Notes under the pieces: generated by a model
Told to the model about the DNA's origin: nothing
The model's input: only the letters and a program-made list of their open reading frames with translations
Databases searched by the model: none
DNA from: Patiria miniata
Lineage: Eukaryota > Echinodermata > Asteroidea > Valvatida > Asterinidae
Assembly (NCBI RefSeq): GCF_015706575.1
Contig: NW_024037074.1
Location: 14,559,334 to 14,623,333, forward strand
Length of the DNA stretch: 64,000 bases
Reading direction: 5' to 3'
Shown: positions 11,501-24,700 of the stretch, piece by piece
How the letters are laid out: each line of letters starts with the position of its first letter
How positions within the stretch are numbered: the first letter of the stretch is position 1
Translations under genes and position numbers: made by a program

Positions 11501-13617
11501 CCCACTTGGAGACTACATCATCATAGACATCAGCCAGGGCGTCGACCTCATAACGAGTGTACTTGTAGCCAGGTTTGGTGTGGATGTTCACAACGGCAAA
11601 GTCCGTAGGCAGAGCTGTTTGAACGAGGAGTAAATTATGACCAAAGAAATTGACTGTAAGTGGCAATCGAACCTGTAATTTCTGCCATGGTTGCCCCAAA
11701 TTCAGTGTCTTTTTTTCAACAGGCGCCAGTGAAAATTCGTAAATCTAGTCAGTTTCACTCTTACTAGTCCAATGATTTGAAATGTTTTAAGCTTAAGCTC
11801 CACCGTTTATTAAAAAAAAACCCGGCATAACCAAACTTCGTAATATATTAGTTTATACTCACAGGAAGAAGTCAAAGATTCGAAACGCACGATGTACGGC
11901 TCACGCTCAAATTCATCATTTTTCTCGACGTACGCATATTGGTCCTTCACTCTGAATAGGTCAGTCCTATAAACAAAAAACTGACGAGCTATAATTTTTT
12001 ATGTACATGACTTCATAATTTCAATATTGCCACCATTTGATCAGTAGTTTCCGCAATGAATTCAGATATCTTAACTTTTTAATTAGAGAGAACTTCATCA
12101 TAGACCTATAATGAACATAAATACTGAAAAATTGTTTTAAGCTCATTCATACTGTCCGAATTTTAATTGTTCTGGACTAAATTTACCCTTCAAACGAGCA
12201 TTGTTGATCTGAGAATCATTGTTTGCAATATCTACTAGGATTTTCTGAGGATTGTCAAATGCTGATCAAGAATCAACCCGATAATTGTTTACCTGTAGAA
12301 GAAGACATACTGCTCCTTGGTCGAGGAACGGCCCTCCCTCGGACCTACTACCATGCCATAATTTTTGCTGGAATATCTGAAAACAAAAATCCAATATCGA
12401 CATAATTATCATAAAAATATCGATCACGTAGAAAATCTGAGAGTGCTCGGCAACAATACAGTTTACAATAAAATACGTGACATGGATAGAGCTCGTTCCG
12501 ATACTATGCGGAATAACGCTAAGAATATGCAAGATTTTAGGGATGTCATTTAATAGTCCCGCAATTGGTGAAATATAATATAATGGTTTCTGGTATAATC
12601 CACGTCATTAAAACAAGATTTCCACAAAAAAACTTACTGGTTGAGTCCACTCAGGAGTTCATTGATGGGGTCAGGCGAGGAAGATCGTAGTTCTTGTACC
12701 ATGACGAGGTCGTAACGACTCAAAATCTGAAATCCGAAGCAAATTGGTTATCCGATTATTATTATTATTATCCATATCAGGAAATGTGACATTGCACAAA
12801 AAGTTGCTAGATTTTTTTATATTTTGCTGTCGAAAATTTCCTCTTCTTTTGGGATTTGTTGTTGTGTGATGGCAGCAAGCCAATGAGCAATACTTTTCTG
12901 ACTGCCTTTCTCACACATGTTATCAATGATCAAATTTTGGGTTCACAATTTGAACAGAAAACCTCTAAACTAAACAGTGTCTTTCTGGAATGACATCACA
13001 GCAACAGCGCCCTCAATTATCCGGAAAGCACGGAAAATATGTAATGTGCACTTTTTAATAAAAGTTATCAAAAAGTGATGTCAAATAGTTTTCATACATT
13101 AACGTGGAGTAGAAAGTTGAACAAAATGTGTTCCAAAGAAAAAACACCGTATGAACCTTTTAAATTGGTTCAATAAAAGATCATCTTTTCAAAACTTAAA
13201 ATGGACGACCCTCGTAACAGACTACGAAGAATAAATAAAAAATTTAAAAAAAAAGTCAAACGAAAACACATGACGGACTTAGTTTCATAAATTATGCATG
13301 AATGCAGAGATTTTAAATTGTGACAAATATGCCTACAGGGCATCAAGACAATCCTAATAATATTCTGCTGGTATCATGAGTGTGGATATTACTAGTAGAT
13401 ACACTCTCTCCATAGTAAGATTTTACATACATGTACTATTTTTTCTGTTATGCATCTTTTAAGACCTTACCTGGTGCAAATAGGCCACTACGTCAGGTTT
13501 GCTCATTTTGGATACCCCCAGTATTTGAATGTTGAACGACGCCACTTCGATAGCTATAGCGTGGCCCGCCAATACGGCGGCCAGGAAACACAGTCCAAAC
13601 ACGGTACGGAACTGCAT
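8543..13617 (-). CDS. DNASE1-like: Secreted DNase I-like endonuclease, gene A
   Basis: Eight exons: 13617-13471, 12726-12638, 12376-12293, 11966-11863, 11614-11493, 10951-10797, 10163-10073 and 8587-8543, with phases 0, 2, 2, 1, 0, 2, 0, total 278 residues. Residues 1-22 form a signal peptide (MQFRTVFGLCFLAAVLAG...). The mature enzyme opens IEVASFNIQ. Family landmarks are present in order: VQEL (metal-binding Glu61), KEQ (Glu100), NIHTKP (His153), GDYNADC (Asp189, Asn191), CAYDR (Asp233) and SDHYP (His271), so catalysis should be intact. Cys194 and Cys230 can form the conserved structural disulfide; the second, small disulfide of mammalian DNase I is absent. An in-frame ATG at 13698 would place the signal sequence internally, so 13617 is preferred. 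The exon 5 donor (GTTCGT) is weak, but only it keeps the frame. Intron 7 contains a 988 bp transposon. Confidence 0.93.
8781..9768. mobile_element. Non-autonomous hAT-like element with GAGTC pentamer arrays
   Basis: Terminal inverted repeats begin CAGAGTTGTAA at 8781 and end TTACAACTCTG at 9768, flanked by the direct repeat AAATC (8776-8780 and 9769-9773). Just inside both ends are long runs of GAGTC/GACTC pentamers (about 8806-8940 and 9585-9755), oriented so that the arms can pair with each other. The interior has only short ORFs and no recognisable transposase. The CAGAG terminus and 5 bp duplication suggest the hAT superfamily, but that is inference. It lies in intron 7 of DNase I gene A. 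Confidence 0.75.
10227..10511. mobile_element. Short TIR element (CAGTAGCGGATC family), copy 1
   Basis: It starts CAGTAGCGGATCTAGGG followed by a G run, and ends with a C run and then AGATCCGCCCCTG, an imperfect inverted match to the start. A second, shorter relative at 46411-46559 shares the start and the internal GCCACTGACTAA-like word. There is no coding capacity. It lies in intron 6 of DNase I gene A. Confidence 0.55.
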
Positions 13618-14660
13618 TGTTTTCCGCTGGTTACTTCCGTAAATCAACACGATTTTGTTGTGAGTTGTAACTGATTGTACCTTTGGTCGTCCCGACACTG
13701 AGCAGGTTTTGAGCGAGAGAATGAACTTGTCAGGTCCAAGTATCCTGCTTTTATTACAAACGGCGTTTTGGCAGAACAGTAACCGAAGTTACTGCATGGA
13801 TCGTAAACAGCGCTAAGACATAGTCATCAGCAGGCAGTCACTAATAAGCAGCTATCAGTCGAGGAAATAAACAACAGTCGTAGACAATCGGAAAGAAATC
13901 ACAGACAGTCGGTAAAGATATTCGAACGACATGCGAAAAAAGCTGACCTGGAAGCCTGCATTATCGTTTGCGGTTATCTGGAGTAATTGTCATAACCCGG
14001 CGATATTCTTGTTATATTCTGCTAGCGTGGTAACAATTAATATAGCACGGAGCATGCAAGTTCGTGCCTGCTTTGATGCACGAACTACGAAAATAACTTC
14101 AATTTGATTGACGACAAATCCACTTCAGGTAAGTATAGTTTTACAAAGAATTCGTTGATTTCCTTTTCCCCATTTTATTCGTTGCATGCACGCATAATTT
14201 ATCAATTTGCGTCAGCTAAGATAGTGCTAAATCAATACAGATAGTCAGTTGTTTTGTTTTTAATTTAAAAGGCATAGTATTGCATATCAAAATATTACAA
14301 ATGGGTCGTGGTAAACGATGTCCCACTTTGTATGAAATTACTGTGCCCGTGTGGTGTTCGCATCTTGCACAAGTGTGCTACCTTATCTCTTTGATTATGG
14401 ACAATTTGTTCGTGCAGAACTTTGGTCTTTTTCGAAATAAGAAATTTTTCTCGGTGTCCTTCGCTCTGACGTCTTAACAACATGCTTAAGAGCACCAGTC
14501 AGATGCCCATTATAAGCCAGTAACACGTAATCATCGTATTTTTTTCACTTTAGCTTGGACATATACAGGATAACTCTATCGACGACAAATTTGAAATTAT
14601 TTAAATATTTATAGTGCAATGACGGAAGTTTCTTTTGAGTTCGGTTGATGCTGAAGTGCA
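13597..14660 (-). repeat. Promoter-side segment duplicated at 17874-18700
   Basis: The first codons and 5' flank of DNase I gene A (13594-13760 and 13971-14660) match 17874-18045 and 18045-18700 closely, for example CCGCTGGTTACTT, GTCGTCCCGACACTGAGCAG and GCTAGCGTGGTAA. About 200 bp (13764-13970) is missing from the other copy. The far end of the match (ACGACAAATTTGAAATTAT) reaches the 3' flank of DNase I gene B. This shows that the duplicated unit was gene plus intergenic spacer. Confidence 0.8.
13747..13756 (-). promoter_or_regulatory. TATA-like box of DNase I gene A
   Basis: TAATAAAAGC on the minus strand lies about 130 bp upstream of the start codon. The same word and its surroundings are kept in the truncated duplicate at 18027-18036. 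Transcription would start near 13720. This is a motif-only call. Confidence 0.35.
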
Positions 14661-14760
14661 AATGTCGTTAAGGCCTCTGTGCCGGACAGACTGTCACATG
14701 ACTAGACAATACTGGGCTCATTGCCTTGTCTGGTTTGTGGTGATGAAAACCAGTAATTGC

Positions 14761-15270
14761 CAAGGGCGGATCCTGAACACAATACTTTTTTGGGGGGGGA
14801 GAGGGTAAACCATTTATTGTTCCCAGAAAAAAGTGGGTCCAAATATTTTCCGCCCCAAATTTAATATGAAAAGCAAGAGGGGGGGGGGGGGGGGGGAAAC
14901 TAGGACTCGTTATAGCATCGGTGCACGGTGGCTCAATTCTAATGCTGTCCTCTGAGGTTCTCAATTCCTTAAGCATGCCGAATAGTGGTGTACTCGTTAA
15001 ATATGGCTGTCAGTTGTTTCTGCGACTTACAAAAAAAAACAATATAAAAAACCCCAAACAAACAAACAAAAACTGTTCGTAGGGAAAGTGTTCTCTGATA
15101 AATTTACGTTGTAAGGGCGCCAATCGATTCTTAAAAATGGGGGGGGGGGGGGCATACCTTGACCAGAACTAATGTGAGGGCAAAGCACGAAGCCCCTACG
15201 GCGTGGGGTTCGGGGCCCACTCAAGGGCCCGAAAATGTTGGATTCTAGATGCTCTGTGTGGCACCCGGCC
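14761..15270. mobile_element. Fragments of the CAAGGGCGGAT element family
   Basis: CAAGGGCGGATCCTGAAC at 14761, AAAGTGGGTCCAAA near 14830 and ACGGCGTGGGGTTCGGGGCC near 15197 recur in the same order inside the complete element at 39567-40572. The copy is interrupted by unrelated sequence and G runs, so it is an old, broken copy. Exact borders are uncertain. Confidence 0.5.
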
Positions 15271-15278
15271 GGTGCATC

Positions 15279-16622
15279 GTGACAAAACGTGCAATCTGCT
15301 TTTCTGGTAGTAGAAAAACAGATGTCCATTTTTTAACCGTCCGCAGTTTTCGGGTTGCAGAAAAGTAGAAACCGGACCCTCAGTATAAAACACAGTTTCA
15401 TCATAAAAACATAGTTTCACTATAGTAGAGTATATCACAAAACGTTCAATCACCATTTCTGCTCTTCTGTTAGAAGAAAAGCAGATGTCCACATTTGAAC
15501 CTCCATTATTTTAGCATGTTTGTATTTAGATCAAATTCTGGTTTGAGCACTCGTCAAAATCACGTGATTTCTACTGTCCCTCTGAGGCTACCAGCAAAAA
15601 AAATCTTTCAATCAACTAACAAATGAGACTCCGGATATAACATGTTCGGGCAGTTTCCAATGCAATTTACTTTCTAATCCTTGAGTTTAATGAATTGGTT
15701 AAAAAAAACCTCAAAACATCAACTCCTTCAGCAAATAAAACATTTTATATGTGAACGTGGGGGGGGGGGTTGAAAGTTTGGGATGTTAGTTTTTGTTTGT
15801 TTGAGGAACCGTCTTAGACGCGTGTTTCACATATTACAAACTATTCCACTTTCCAATCGCATGGAGTGCAACGTGATTTTTTTTTAAACACCATATGCTA
15901 TGCTTTGGGAATATGGTTGCCCTATATCGTTCAGGGTAACTCACAATGCAACTGTGTCTGTTTAAACTGAATATACATTATCACTCTTAGATTTCACAAC
16001 TTGTCTACATACAGAAGATGTAATTAAGATGCATCTACGATTCAAGTTCGTCAACAGTTCAAGTATACAATGAAGTGTTTAGTGATGCTGGTAGGTATTA
16101 AGATGTGGGCCAGTAAGAATGTCTTTAAAGTTGACAATTATAATAAACCATTATTATCTTTACTGACGTATCCAATAACATGTTTATCGCTGAAGGAGTT
16201 CATTCTTTTGAAGAGCTTTTTGAGTTTTTTCCCTCAACGATTCATTAAACTCAAGGGTTAGAAAGTAATTGAATTTGAAAGTCATACGAGCATGTTATAT
16301 CCAGAGTTTCATTCAGTGGCCTATTTAGTTGATTGCCGCGTTTTTGCTGGTAGCCGTAGATGAAACGTCACGTGATATTAACGACATTGAAGCCTGAGCG
16401 TCCAAACCCAGACTTTCATCTAAATACAAACATATACTAAAACCATGGAGGTTCAAAAGTGGACATCTGCATTTGTTCTAACAAATAGCAGACAAGCTGA
16501 TTGAACGTTTTGTTAACATGCATTTTCTACTTTGGGGCTTTTCTGTTACCAGAAACCTGACGGTTCAAAAAGGAACATCTGCTTTTCTGCTACCAGAAAA
16601 GCAGTTTTGAACTTTTGTCACT
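15279..16622. mobile_element. Foldback-type element with about 470 bp inverted arms
   Basis: The left arm (about 15279-15752) is repeated inverted as the right arm (about 16165-16622). Shared words, read on the left strand, include AAAACGTTCAATCA, GCAGATGTCCA, TTTGAACCTCCAT, GGATATAACATG, ACTTTCTAA, CCTTGAGTTTAATGAAT and AACTCCTTCAGC. Within the arms are smaller palindromes of the type CTGCTTTTCTGCTACCAGAA. The central 400 bp is unique and has no coding capacity. Another partial unit of the palindrome extends to about 16710, and a related fragment sits at 17365-17400. The family is unknown to me. Confidence 0.75.
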
Positions 16623-17873
16623 GTGGTTTAAAAGTTCACGTCTGCCTCTTTGCTTTCAGAAAAGCAAAAGAGGCCATTTGCTTTTCTGCTACAAAACTGA
16701 GCAGATTCAACGTTCCACAACGCAACTATGCCACTCTAGTACCCACCAAAAATGGTGGGTTCCAAGTCAAGTCACTCCGTCCCCGCCGTTACGTCATCAC
16801 AGTGTAAGCCCGAATCTCTGTCCAATCCACAGAACGTTTTGTGCGCGAAGCCAGGCAATGAAGAATTTCTCAGGCTTCACACTAGTGATTGCCACAATTG
16901 GAGCTCAGGATACGGAACTCAACGGGAAAAACATCGGCTAACAAAAAAACACACGAATTGGAGGGAAAAGTCCTTTGAATCATTTCCCGAGACGGAGGAA
17001 GTTTACGCTCGAGAAATCGGGTCAGACAGGAAAACATTTCCAGCTAGTAATTTTCAAAATTATTTCTTGAATCTAACATTAAAATTATAAGTAGCCAATG
17101 AAAAACAATCCCTTTAAATGGAAGCAGGGTACTTTGCACAACACGCGCGACACCCGCACGTGGCGCTTAGCTCAGTACAATAGTTACTTCATATTATTCG
17201 TTTATACGCAATTTGTTTTTCAAGTTTATCTTGTCGCTTTTTATCATCTAATAGAAATAACACAACTAACCAACCAAAAACAAAACAAAGCAAAACAAAA
17301 CAAAAAACACAGCGAGGTTCTGTATGCCCATACCGACCAGTGTAGCAATAAGCGCCGCCTGTTCGGTAGCAGAGAGACACATATCCACTTTTGAACCGTG
17401 CCACCGCGGTGGTTGTGGGAGGGGGGGGGGGCATTATGAGCGTGCCAGCACGAAACAGGGGCAAGGTGGGCCTGCCTTCGACCACTTTAACCCTTTCTTT
17501 TTGTAAATAAAATATCATCATTTAAACATCATTTCGCGCTAAAAAATCAAACCTAGGCTACAATTTTTATTCGGGGACGAAAAAAGTGTGTGTGTGTGGG
17601 GGGAGGGGCAAACGATATTAGTATTTCTTACATTTTTAATTAGAGACGACAACATGTACATTTCCAGTTTTTGATCTATGAAAGTTTTATCTATCTATCT
17701 TATCTATCTATCTCGCTCTTCTATGGGGGTTTTGCAGTTACGCATTTGCTTCGATATAGGCCTATCACAATATACTTTTACATACTAAACAACCACATTA
17801 TTCGTTCATGGACATCAAATTTTCTGACATTCCGTCAGGGAAAAAATTAAAGCAAATTTTCTAAATCACACAT

Positions 17874-18700
17874 CCCAAACACGGTACGGAACTGCATTGT
17901 TTTCCGCTGGTTACTTTCGTAAATCAACACGATTTAGTTGTGAGTTGTAACTGATTGTACCTTTGGTCGTCCCGACACTGAGCAGGTTTTGAGCGAGAGA
18001 ATGAACTTGTCAGGTCCAAGTATCCTGCTTTTATTACAAACGACGTTTGCGGTTATCTGGAGTAATGGTCATCCGGCGATATTCTTGTCATATTCTGCTA
18101 GCGTGGTAATAAATAAATGTAGCACGGAGCAAGTTCGTGCCTACTTTGATATCAACACGAATTACAAAAATAACTCCAATTTGATTGACGACAAAACCAC
18201 TTCAGATAAGTATAGTTTTACAAAGAATTCGATGATTTCCTTTTCCCCATTTTTATTCGTTGCATGAACATATATAATTTATCAATTTACGTCAGCAAAG
18301 ATAATGCTAAATTAATACAGATAGTCAGTTAATTTTTTTTTTAATTTAAAAAGCATATTATTGAATTATATCAGGATATTACGAATGGGTCGTGGCAAAC
18401 GATATCCCGCTTTGTATTTTATTGCTGTGCCCGTGTGGTGTTCGCATCTTACACGAATATGCTACCTTATCTTTTTGATTATGGGCGATTTGTTCGTGTA
18501 GGGCTTTCGTCTTTTTCGAAATAAGAATTTCTCTCGGTGTTCTTTCGAACTGAAGTTTTAACGAAGTGCGAAACAGCTAGTCCAGATTCCCATGACAACC
18601 CAGTACAACATAATCATCGCAAATAGTTTTCACTTCAGCTTTGAAGGATAATAACAGATAACTGTGTTGACGACAAATTTGAAATTATCGAAGAATTTAC
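17874..18700 (-). pseudogene. Truncated 5' copy of a DNase I gene
   Basis: The segment carries the promoter region and the first eight codons (ATG at 17897, MQFRTVFG) of DNase I gene A, after which the match stops abruptly at about 17874. No further exons follow to the left. It sits immediately beyond the 3' end of DNase I gene B, in the place where the next tandem gene copy would be expected. It is either a gene copy lost by deletion or the scar of unequal exchange. The TATA-like word TAATAAAAGC is retained, so transcription from it is conceivable. Confidence 0.8.
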
Positions 18701-18741
18701 AGTGCAACAACGGAAGAATCTTCTGGGTCCGGCTGAAATGT

Positions 18742-21700
18742 TTACTCGATAACCACTTCTACTGGATAATGGTCGCTCACCGTCTTGGCCTGTGGAATTT
18801 AATACATTAAATGTCATGTTTTGGAGGAAACAACTAAATGTGATTTCTAAAATCAATCCTTTCACTTTTTAGTTTGTTTATTCGTTCGAACCCATCTGCA
18901 TACTGACTTATACTTTAAAAGAATCCCTGAAAAATGAAAGTTATAGTTTGTATCCTTTGATGTAAGATCTCATAATTACTGTATTTTGTTCACAATTTCC
19001 AGAATAGTTCATTGCCCAGATTAAAATTAAACACTTAATAATCACTAAAAAAATACTAAATATCAGTACTGACCGTTGTCTGGTCCAGCCTAAGCTGGGA
19101 ATCAAAGTAGTAGGTTGCAGCTGCACGTGAATTAGCGATCATACCAGATCCTGCCACAACAATCCTGACAAATCAACAAGATTTACTTGATTATAATGAT
19201 ACTCTAAATTAAAGGGGGAAAAGGACTGTATACAGATTTGACCGGATGAAAAGTCGATTTGACGGAAACGTCTTTACTTACACATGGTTTGCTTGTAATT
19301 CAAAAAGAATTTTGTTTGTTTTGTAACGCTTACGTATTTACTACTCAGACATAAGCATATTTATTTAATATTTTATTGCATATCAATCTCGTTTAAGGTT
19401 AATTCCTTAACACGCACGTAAGTTTGTTTTAGTATTTGAACGCCCAATCTCATTCACAAAAAAAATATCATCATACAGTCACTTATTTACGACATTCAAA
19501 CCTATGAATATGGTGCAGATTGTTGTTCGTAATCCATTTTCGTCAAATCGAATCCTTTTCCAATCGTAAAGACTACTGATCCGCACCTATCGTACGCACA
19601 GTCCGTGCTAGAGACAGTGGTGTCAGCAGAGTCAGAGATCAACCAGGCGAAGCGAGACTCAGTTCGTAGACGGATGTTGGACCACTTGGAGGAACTGACG
19701 TAGCTGCAGTCAGCATTGAAATCGCCCGCTATCATCACATCCTATAGAAGGAGTACAAAGACACCAAGTATGACTGGAAATGAAGGTCAAAGGTCACCAG
19801 AAGAATAGGACGGAAAAGATCACGTTAACAAATGAGCCAGGTGAGGCGAGGACCATTAGTCGACCATTACGCCTGCGCACTGATGGCAACGCGCGAACGC
19901 CTCTAGTCGAACGATGGTCGATGCAACCGTGCCGCATGTTCCGGTTCCAAATACATGTAGTTGACTATAGTTCAACCATCCTTCGTTCGAGCGAAGTACT
20001 TCGAACTGTGGTTAACTATTTATTTCGCCCCGAAATTGCTCAAAGTTGTTTAGGATGATGATATTGATAATGTGTATGAATAATGTTTTGTCTAGAAGTG
20101 GGCCAAAGTGCTCCACTTGCCCTTGATTGGAGTTCACATTTTCTTTTGTTGATCTTAGTTCGAATGTCCTCTTTGTACTCACTGAATGACTGTCACCAGT
20201 TACTCTGAGTGCTCTGTGACCAGCTTTATAGGCTTGCCTTGTCTTGTTCTGGTGGTGCAAACCGGTAGTTGCTTCATTGTCTTATGATTGTGTCTAAATA
20301 CTTACCTGCAATCCCCAGGTGTCTACAATGTGGTCATACACCTCACTAAGGTAGTCCAATTCAGTGACTGCATCATCTGGCTTGATATGAATACCGGCCA
20401 CAGCAAACTCGGACAGACCTGCTCCAAACATTGCACCAATGAATCAACAAGCATCTTTAAAGTGGTAATATGATCATTATTTAGGATTAGATTAAACCTC
20501 CTTTTCCCCCGGGGTTTAACGAAACGTCTGCCGTAATACAGCAGTAGGCTGATGTCTTAGGGCCTATGAGTGGAGTAATATGTTTGATATGAATAGGCTA
20601 TCACTTGCTATCTAGGGTCCGTTGGCTGTCTAAAACATTGAGAAATGGAATTTGAATTAATTTATAGCCCGCATAAAAATGTTCCATAATCGCGAAATGC
20701 AACTCACCAAAGCAATGGCATATTTTTTGGAATCGAACAATGAATGGTTGTCTCTCAAATTCATCGTGAGATTCGGGATATTCGTAGGCGTCAATCACGG
20801 ATACCTTGCTGGGACTGTTTAAGAGAGAAAAAAATGCATCATCATGACTTTTTTTGGTCCAGTCGTGAGGTTTAAAAGAACTTAAGAATTTTAAAGAACT
20901 GAAGACTTGTCGTGGATTTTGTAATATTCTATCGGCCAAACCAACCAAATATCGGGATGATTGATGGAATAATCTGATTGAGGGAATAATTAGTCATGTG
21001 ACTTCTGGTTGAAACTTGATACAAAATTATGTAGGTTTTAATATCGGATTTCGTTCTTTATCTATGCAATTTTATCGCAACTATGTCGGTTAAAGGACAT
21101 AATTTGGAAATTCTGCCTGTCAGTCTTGTAGATTTTGTAAAGGCTATAAAATATTAATGTATTGACATGAAGATTTCGAGGTTTCCTTTTCTATTTGATC
21201 TGTTGTGCCTCAGGTTGTTTATTTTATCTCTCTCAAACTTTACGACTTTCAGAGTAACATTGTCGTGGATTGTGACAACATTGAATGGAATACAGTTGAA
21301 GAGAACAGCCCTCCTGATAGACAGACGTATAGACAGCCCGACAGACAGACAGACAGACAGTACGTTATCTACTACGACAAAGTTAACGATCACAACAGAG
21401 CTTCTCTTACTTGTAGAAGTAAACATACTGCTCCTTGTAAGATGATCGACCCATACGGGAGCTGATGATGAAGTCGTATGTGTGTTGGGAGTATCTGCAA
21501 TACAGCATTAGGGAAAATGCAGATATATTATGATGGAGTTTTACCTAAGACTGGATAATTATACAATAAAAAGAAGAAGGGCAGTAAACTCTTCAAATTT
21601 ATTTGACGAGAATAAAACAGTCGAGGTATTGCAGATCAGGTGGATGCAACTCAAAAGCAGTGACAAAAACTCATTGTATAAATCGCACGTCAGGAAAATC

Positions 21701-24700
21701 TACAGTGAACGGGAATCTAGCCCAAGCTAAAGTTATTGGCGCGTGTTTTCCGTATTTGGTGAGGCTAGATTTTTCGGAAAGATAGTCATTACTTATGATA
21801 TGATTTGTTCTTATAGATTGAGAGGACCTCAGGAAAAAAACACCAAAATTACAATTATTTAAGGCGGGTGACAATTTAATGAATCACAAGCCAAGTTGTA
21901 CGTGTGTTCAGGGACCCAAACCGCCGCCACATGTGGATGTTTACAAATTTCACATAGGCTAATCGGACGGTTAGACGGTAATGGCCGTGTATGGACATCT
22001 TCGGGCAATGGACGAACTTCAGCAATAAACGATTTGATTATAAACTAAAATATTTGCTCTACACACAGTTTGATTTTGAAAACTGCCGAGGAACGTTATT
22101 ACCGGCGAACCCGATCCAATAAGCCTTCGTCAACCTTTGACATAATTTCATGACCTTATTATTTTTTTTCTCACTCGATTAAATTAAAAATAAAATATAT
22201 AACAAAAATAAACAGATATGTCAATAATAATGTTAAACACAAAGAAGTGACTATTAACGTTATTGTGTCGACGTGTCAATCAACGGAGCTGCGTAATCAG
22301 ATAAAATGAAAGGGCTTAAGAGGTAATCAGGAGCTGGATAAAGCCGGAAAACATTATGCGTGAGAGACTGTCAGCTGACAAACCACCATGCGATACACAA
22401 TCCCAAGATGAAACCAATGCGTCTGGCATAAAAATCCAGTGTATAAATTATGAAGGTATAGACCTATTACGCTCAAAACTGTTTGTTTATTGAATGAGTG
22501 GTTGTTGAATATAAATGCCATTTGTAAATTTAACACTGCAGTTTTGCAACAGAGAGGTTGTGCGAATCCTTTCCTTGGCTCAATTCTGTTCACACAGCTA
22601 TACTTTCATAAAAACTCACATTTTGTTCACATGCAATACGCTAGGGGGCGCTGTTCAAATATAAATGTATGCTTTTTCGTTTATCAATGGTTTAATGTGG
22701 GGAGAATTACTATAATAGTGGTTATGAAATTCTGGCACTTTCATTTCCTAATAAAGTTCTTACAAAAACAGAAAACGTAACCGCCTTTTTGAATTTGGAT
22801 AATACATTTCATGACTCTTAATTCTTTCTATAAACGCTGGTAGTGAGGTAACAATAAATTGCAAAGTTAAACTGTATGGTAACCTAAAAATGCTAATAAA
22901 AATGAGGGATTAAACATCATCACCGGCGCAAAATATTTCATTATGATGACTTTAAAGTGTAAAATTGTCTTACTCGTTCAGTGCGTTTAGAAGGTCCACA
23001 ATAGCTTCGCCAGATGCATCCCGTAGCTCTTGTATCAGAACCACGTCGTAACGCGCCAGAATCTACAAAATATAAAACAAATATAGACATTATATTTCTC
23101 CTCCTTTTCGAAGTCAAGTCGCCCCATTATCTAACGCCGACTCCAGAAGCTTGTGACTAGTAGTTGGCGGTGTTAATAAAAACAAAACCAAAGAGATAGA
23201 CCCAAAAAGTATTTAAAAGAAAATACCATGGAACAATGTTAAGCGACCATGAATATGACTTATTTTGTAGCATTTTGAAAGTTATCGACTTTACATTGAC
23301 GAAAAATCGGCTCATTAAGTTATTGATTTATGTTGTTCAGCTTTTAGAGTTTGACGCTCGTATAACCCGTCGCACACGGGAGCTATCTGCTGAGCAAAAA
23401 GTCATTCGTGGCCGTGTGCCTTGAATAAATGGTTGGCCAACCGTAAATATATATGATGTACCAATAATCGGTACAATGAGCTCGATAGCAGTGCCGGACT
23501 AAATAGTACCTGTCTGGTCCAGTTGTTTTGCAATTTCTTCTAAAGCCTGCTGGCGTTTGTCCCTATTTTTGAAATCATGCTAGCGACAAACAAGGATAAT
23601 ATGGCCACAAATCAACCAGCTTTTCCTCTATAATAATCGCTTTGCTCACGAAGTGACAAAAACCTCGAAAATCGATAATTATTCGATTTTGAGTTTTACT
23701 AGCCATTTTATTATAGTTGTCTCAAGGAACAATTTGACCAAGTTTCAAGGCAAAATATTGTTTACTTTCTTAATTATTGTAAACAAACAATTGACAAAAA
23801 GCCTGAAATCGGTGATTTTCATTTTCACCAAATGTAAAAATGTGTAAAATGTTCTCACGAGTGACAAAAAGTCACTTCGTGAGCAGGGCCAGAAATTATA
23901 CAATGGTCTACACGCGGAAGGATGGGAGCATACACGCGCGCGCGAACGATGTTGAAAAAGAACAGACGCGCGCGCGCTCAACTGTCGTGACGCGCATAAG
24001 TAACAAGTTTGTTGCGTCAAAAAAAATCCCACGAAGTGACAAAAACTGTGTACAAAGTAATTAGCAAAATATGGGACCCAAAGTTTTGATGTTCTCACGA
24101 AGTGCAAAAAAGTTTCATTAATGAATTACTGTTTAATTACGAACTATTGTTAACAAACAACTATGAATTAACAAAGAGCAAATCATATCCTATCGGACAA
24201 TGCAAAAATTTCCGAATTCTGTTACTGCAAAGTGGTCAAAAATGTCTTTTGAAAAAATGAATAACTTCAAATGCGATTATCTCAGAATAAACTTTTGTCA
24301 AATTTTTAGGTTTTTGTCACTTCGTGAGCAAAGCGACGAATATACAGCCGTTGACAAAGTCGCTCGCACCTTCGTTGGGGGCCGCCATCTTGAAATCACG
24401 TGAATAGAGTATGTGCTTTCATTGGCTAGTCATTTTTTAAGGCTGAGCACGTAGCTCAGGTTGCCGGCACACAGTGAGTTTTTCTAACAGGGGAAATATT
24501 TGCCTCACGGTCTCGTGAGGCAGAAAACTCAGCAAAACTTTGACCACACACACAGAGTTACGTGCTGATGAGCAAACGGCCATGGATGAATGTTAGCTCA
24601 GCAGAGAGCTCTCGATCGTGTGCGGCGGGCTTAATCGTTCGGAAGCAGTGTGAAACCATAGAGATACATGTGTAATAATGTTAATATATCTCTATGCATG

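Noticed and set aside
13618-13698. In-frame upstream ATG extending DNase I gene A by 27 residues
   Set aside because: It would bury the signal peptide; the downstream ATG at 13617 gives a standard N-terminus and matches gene B.
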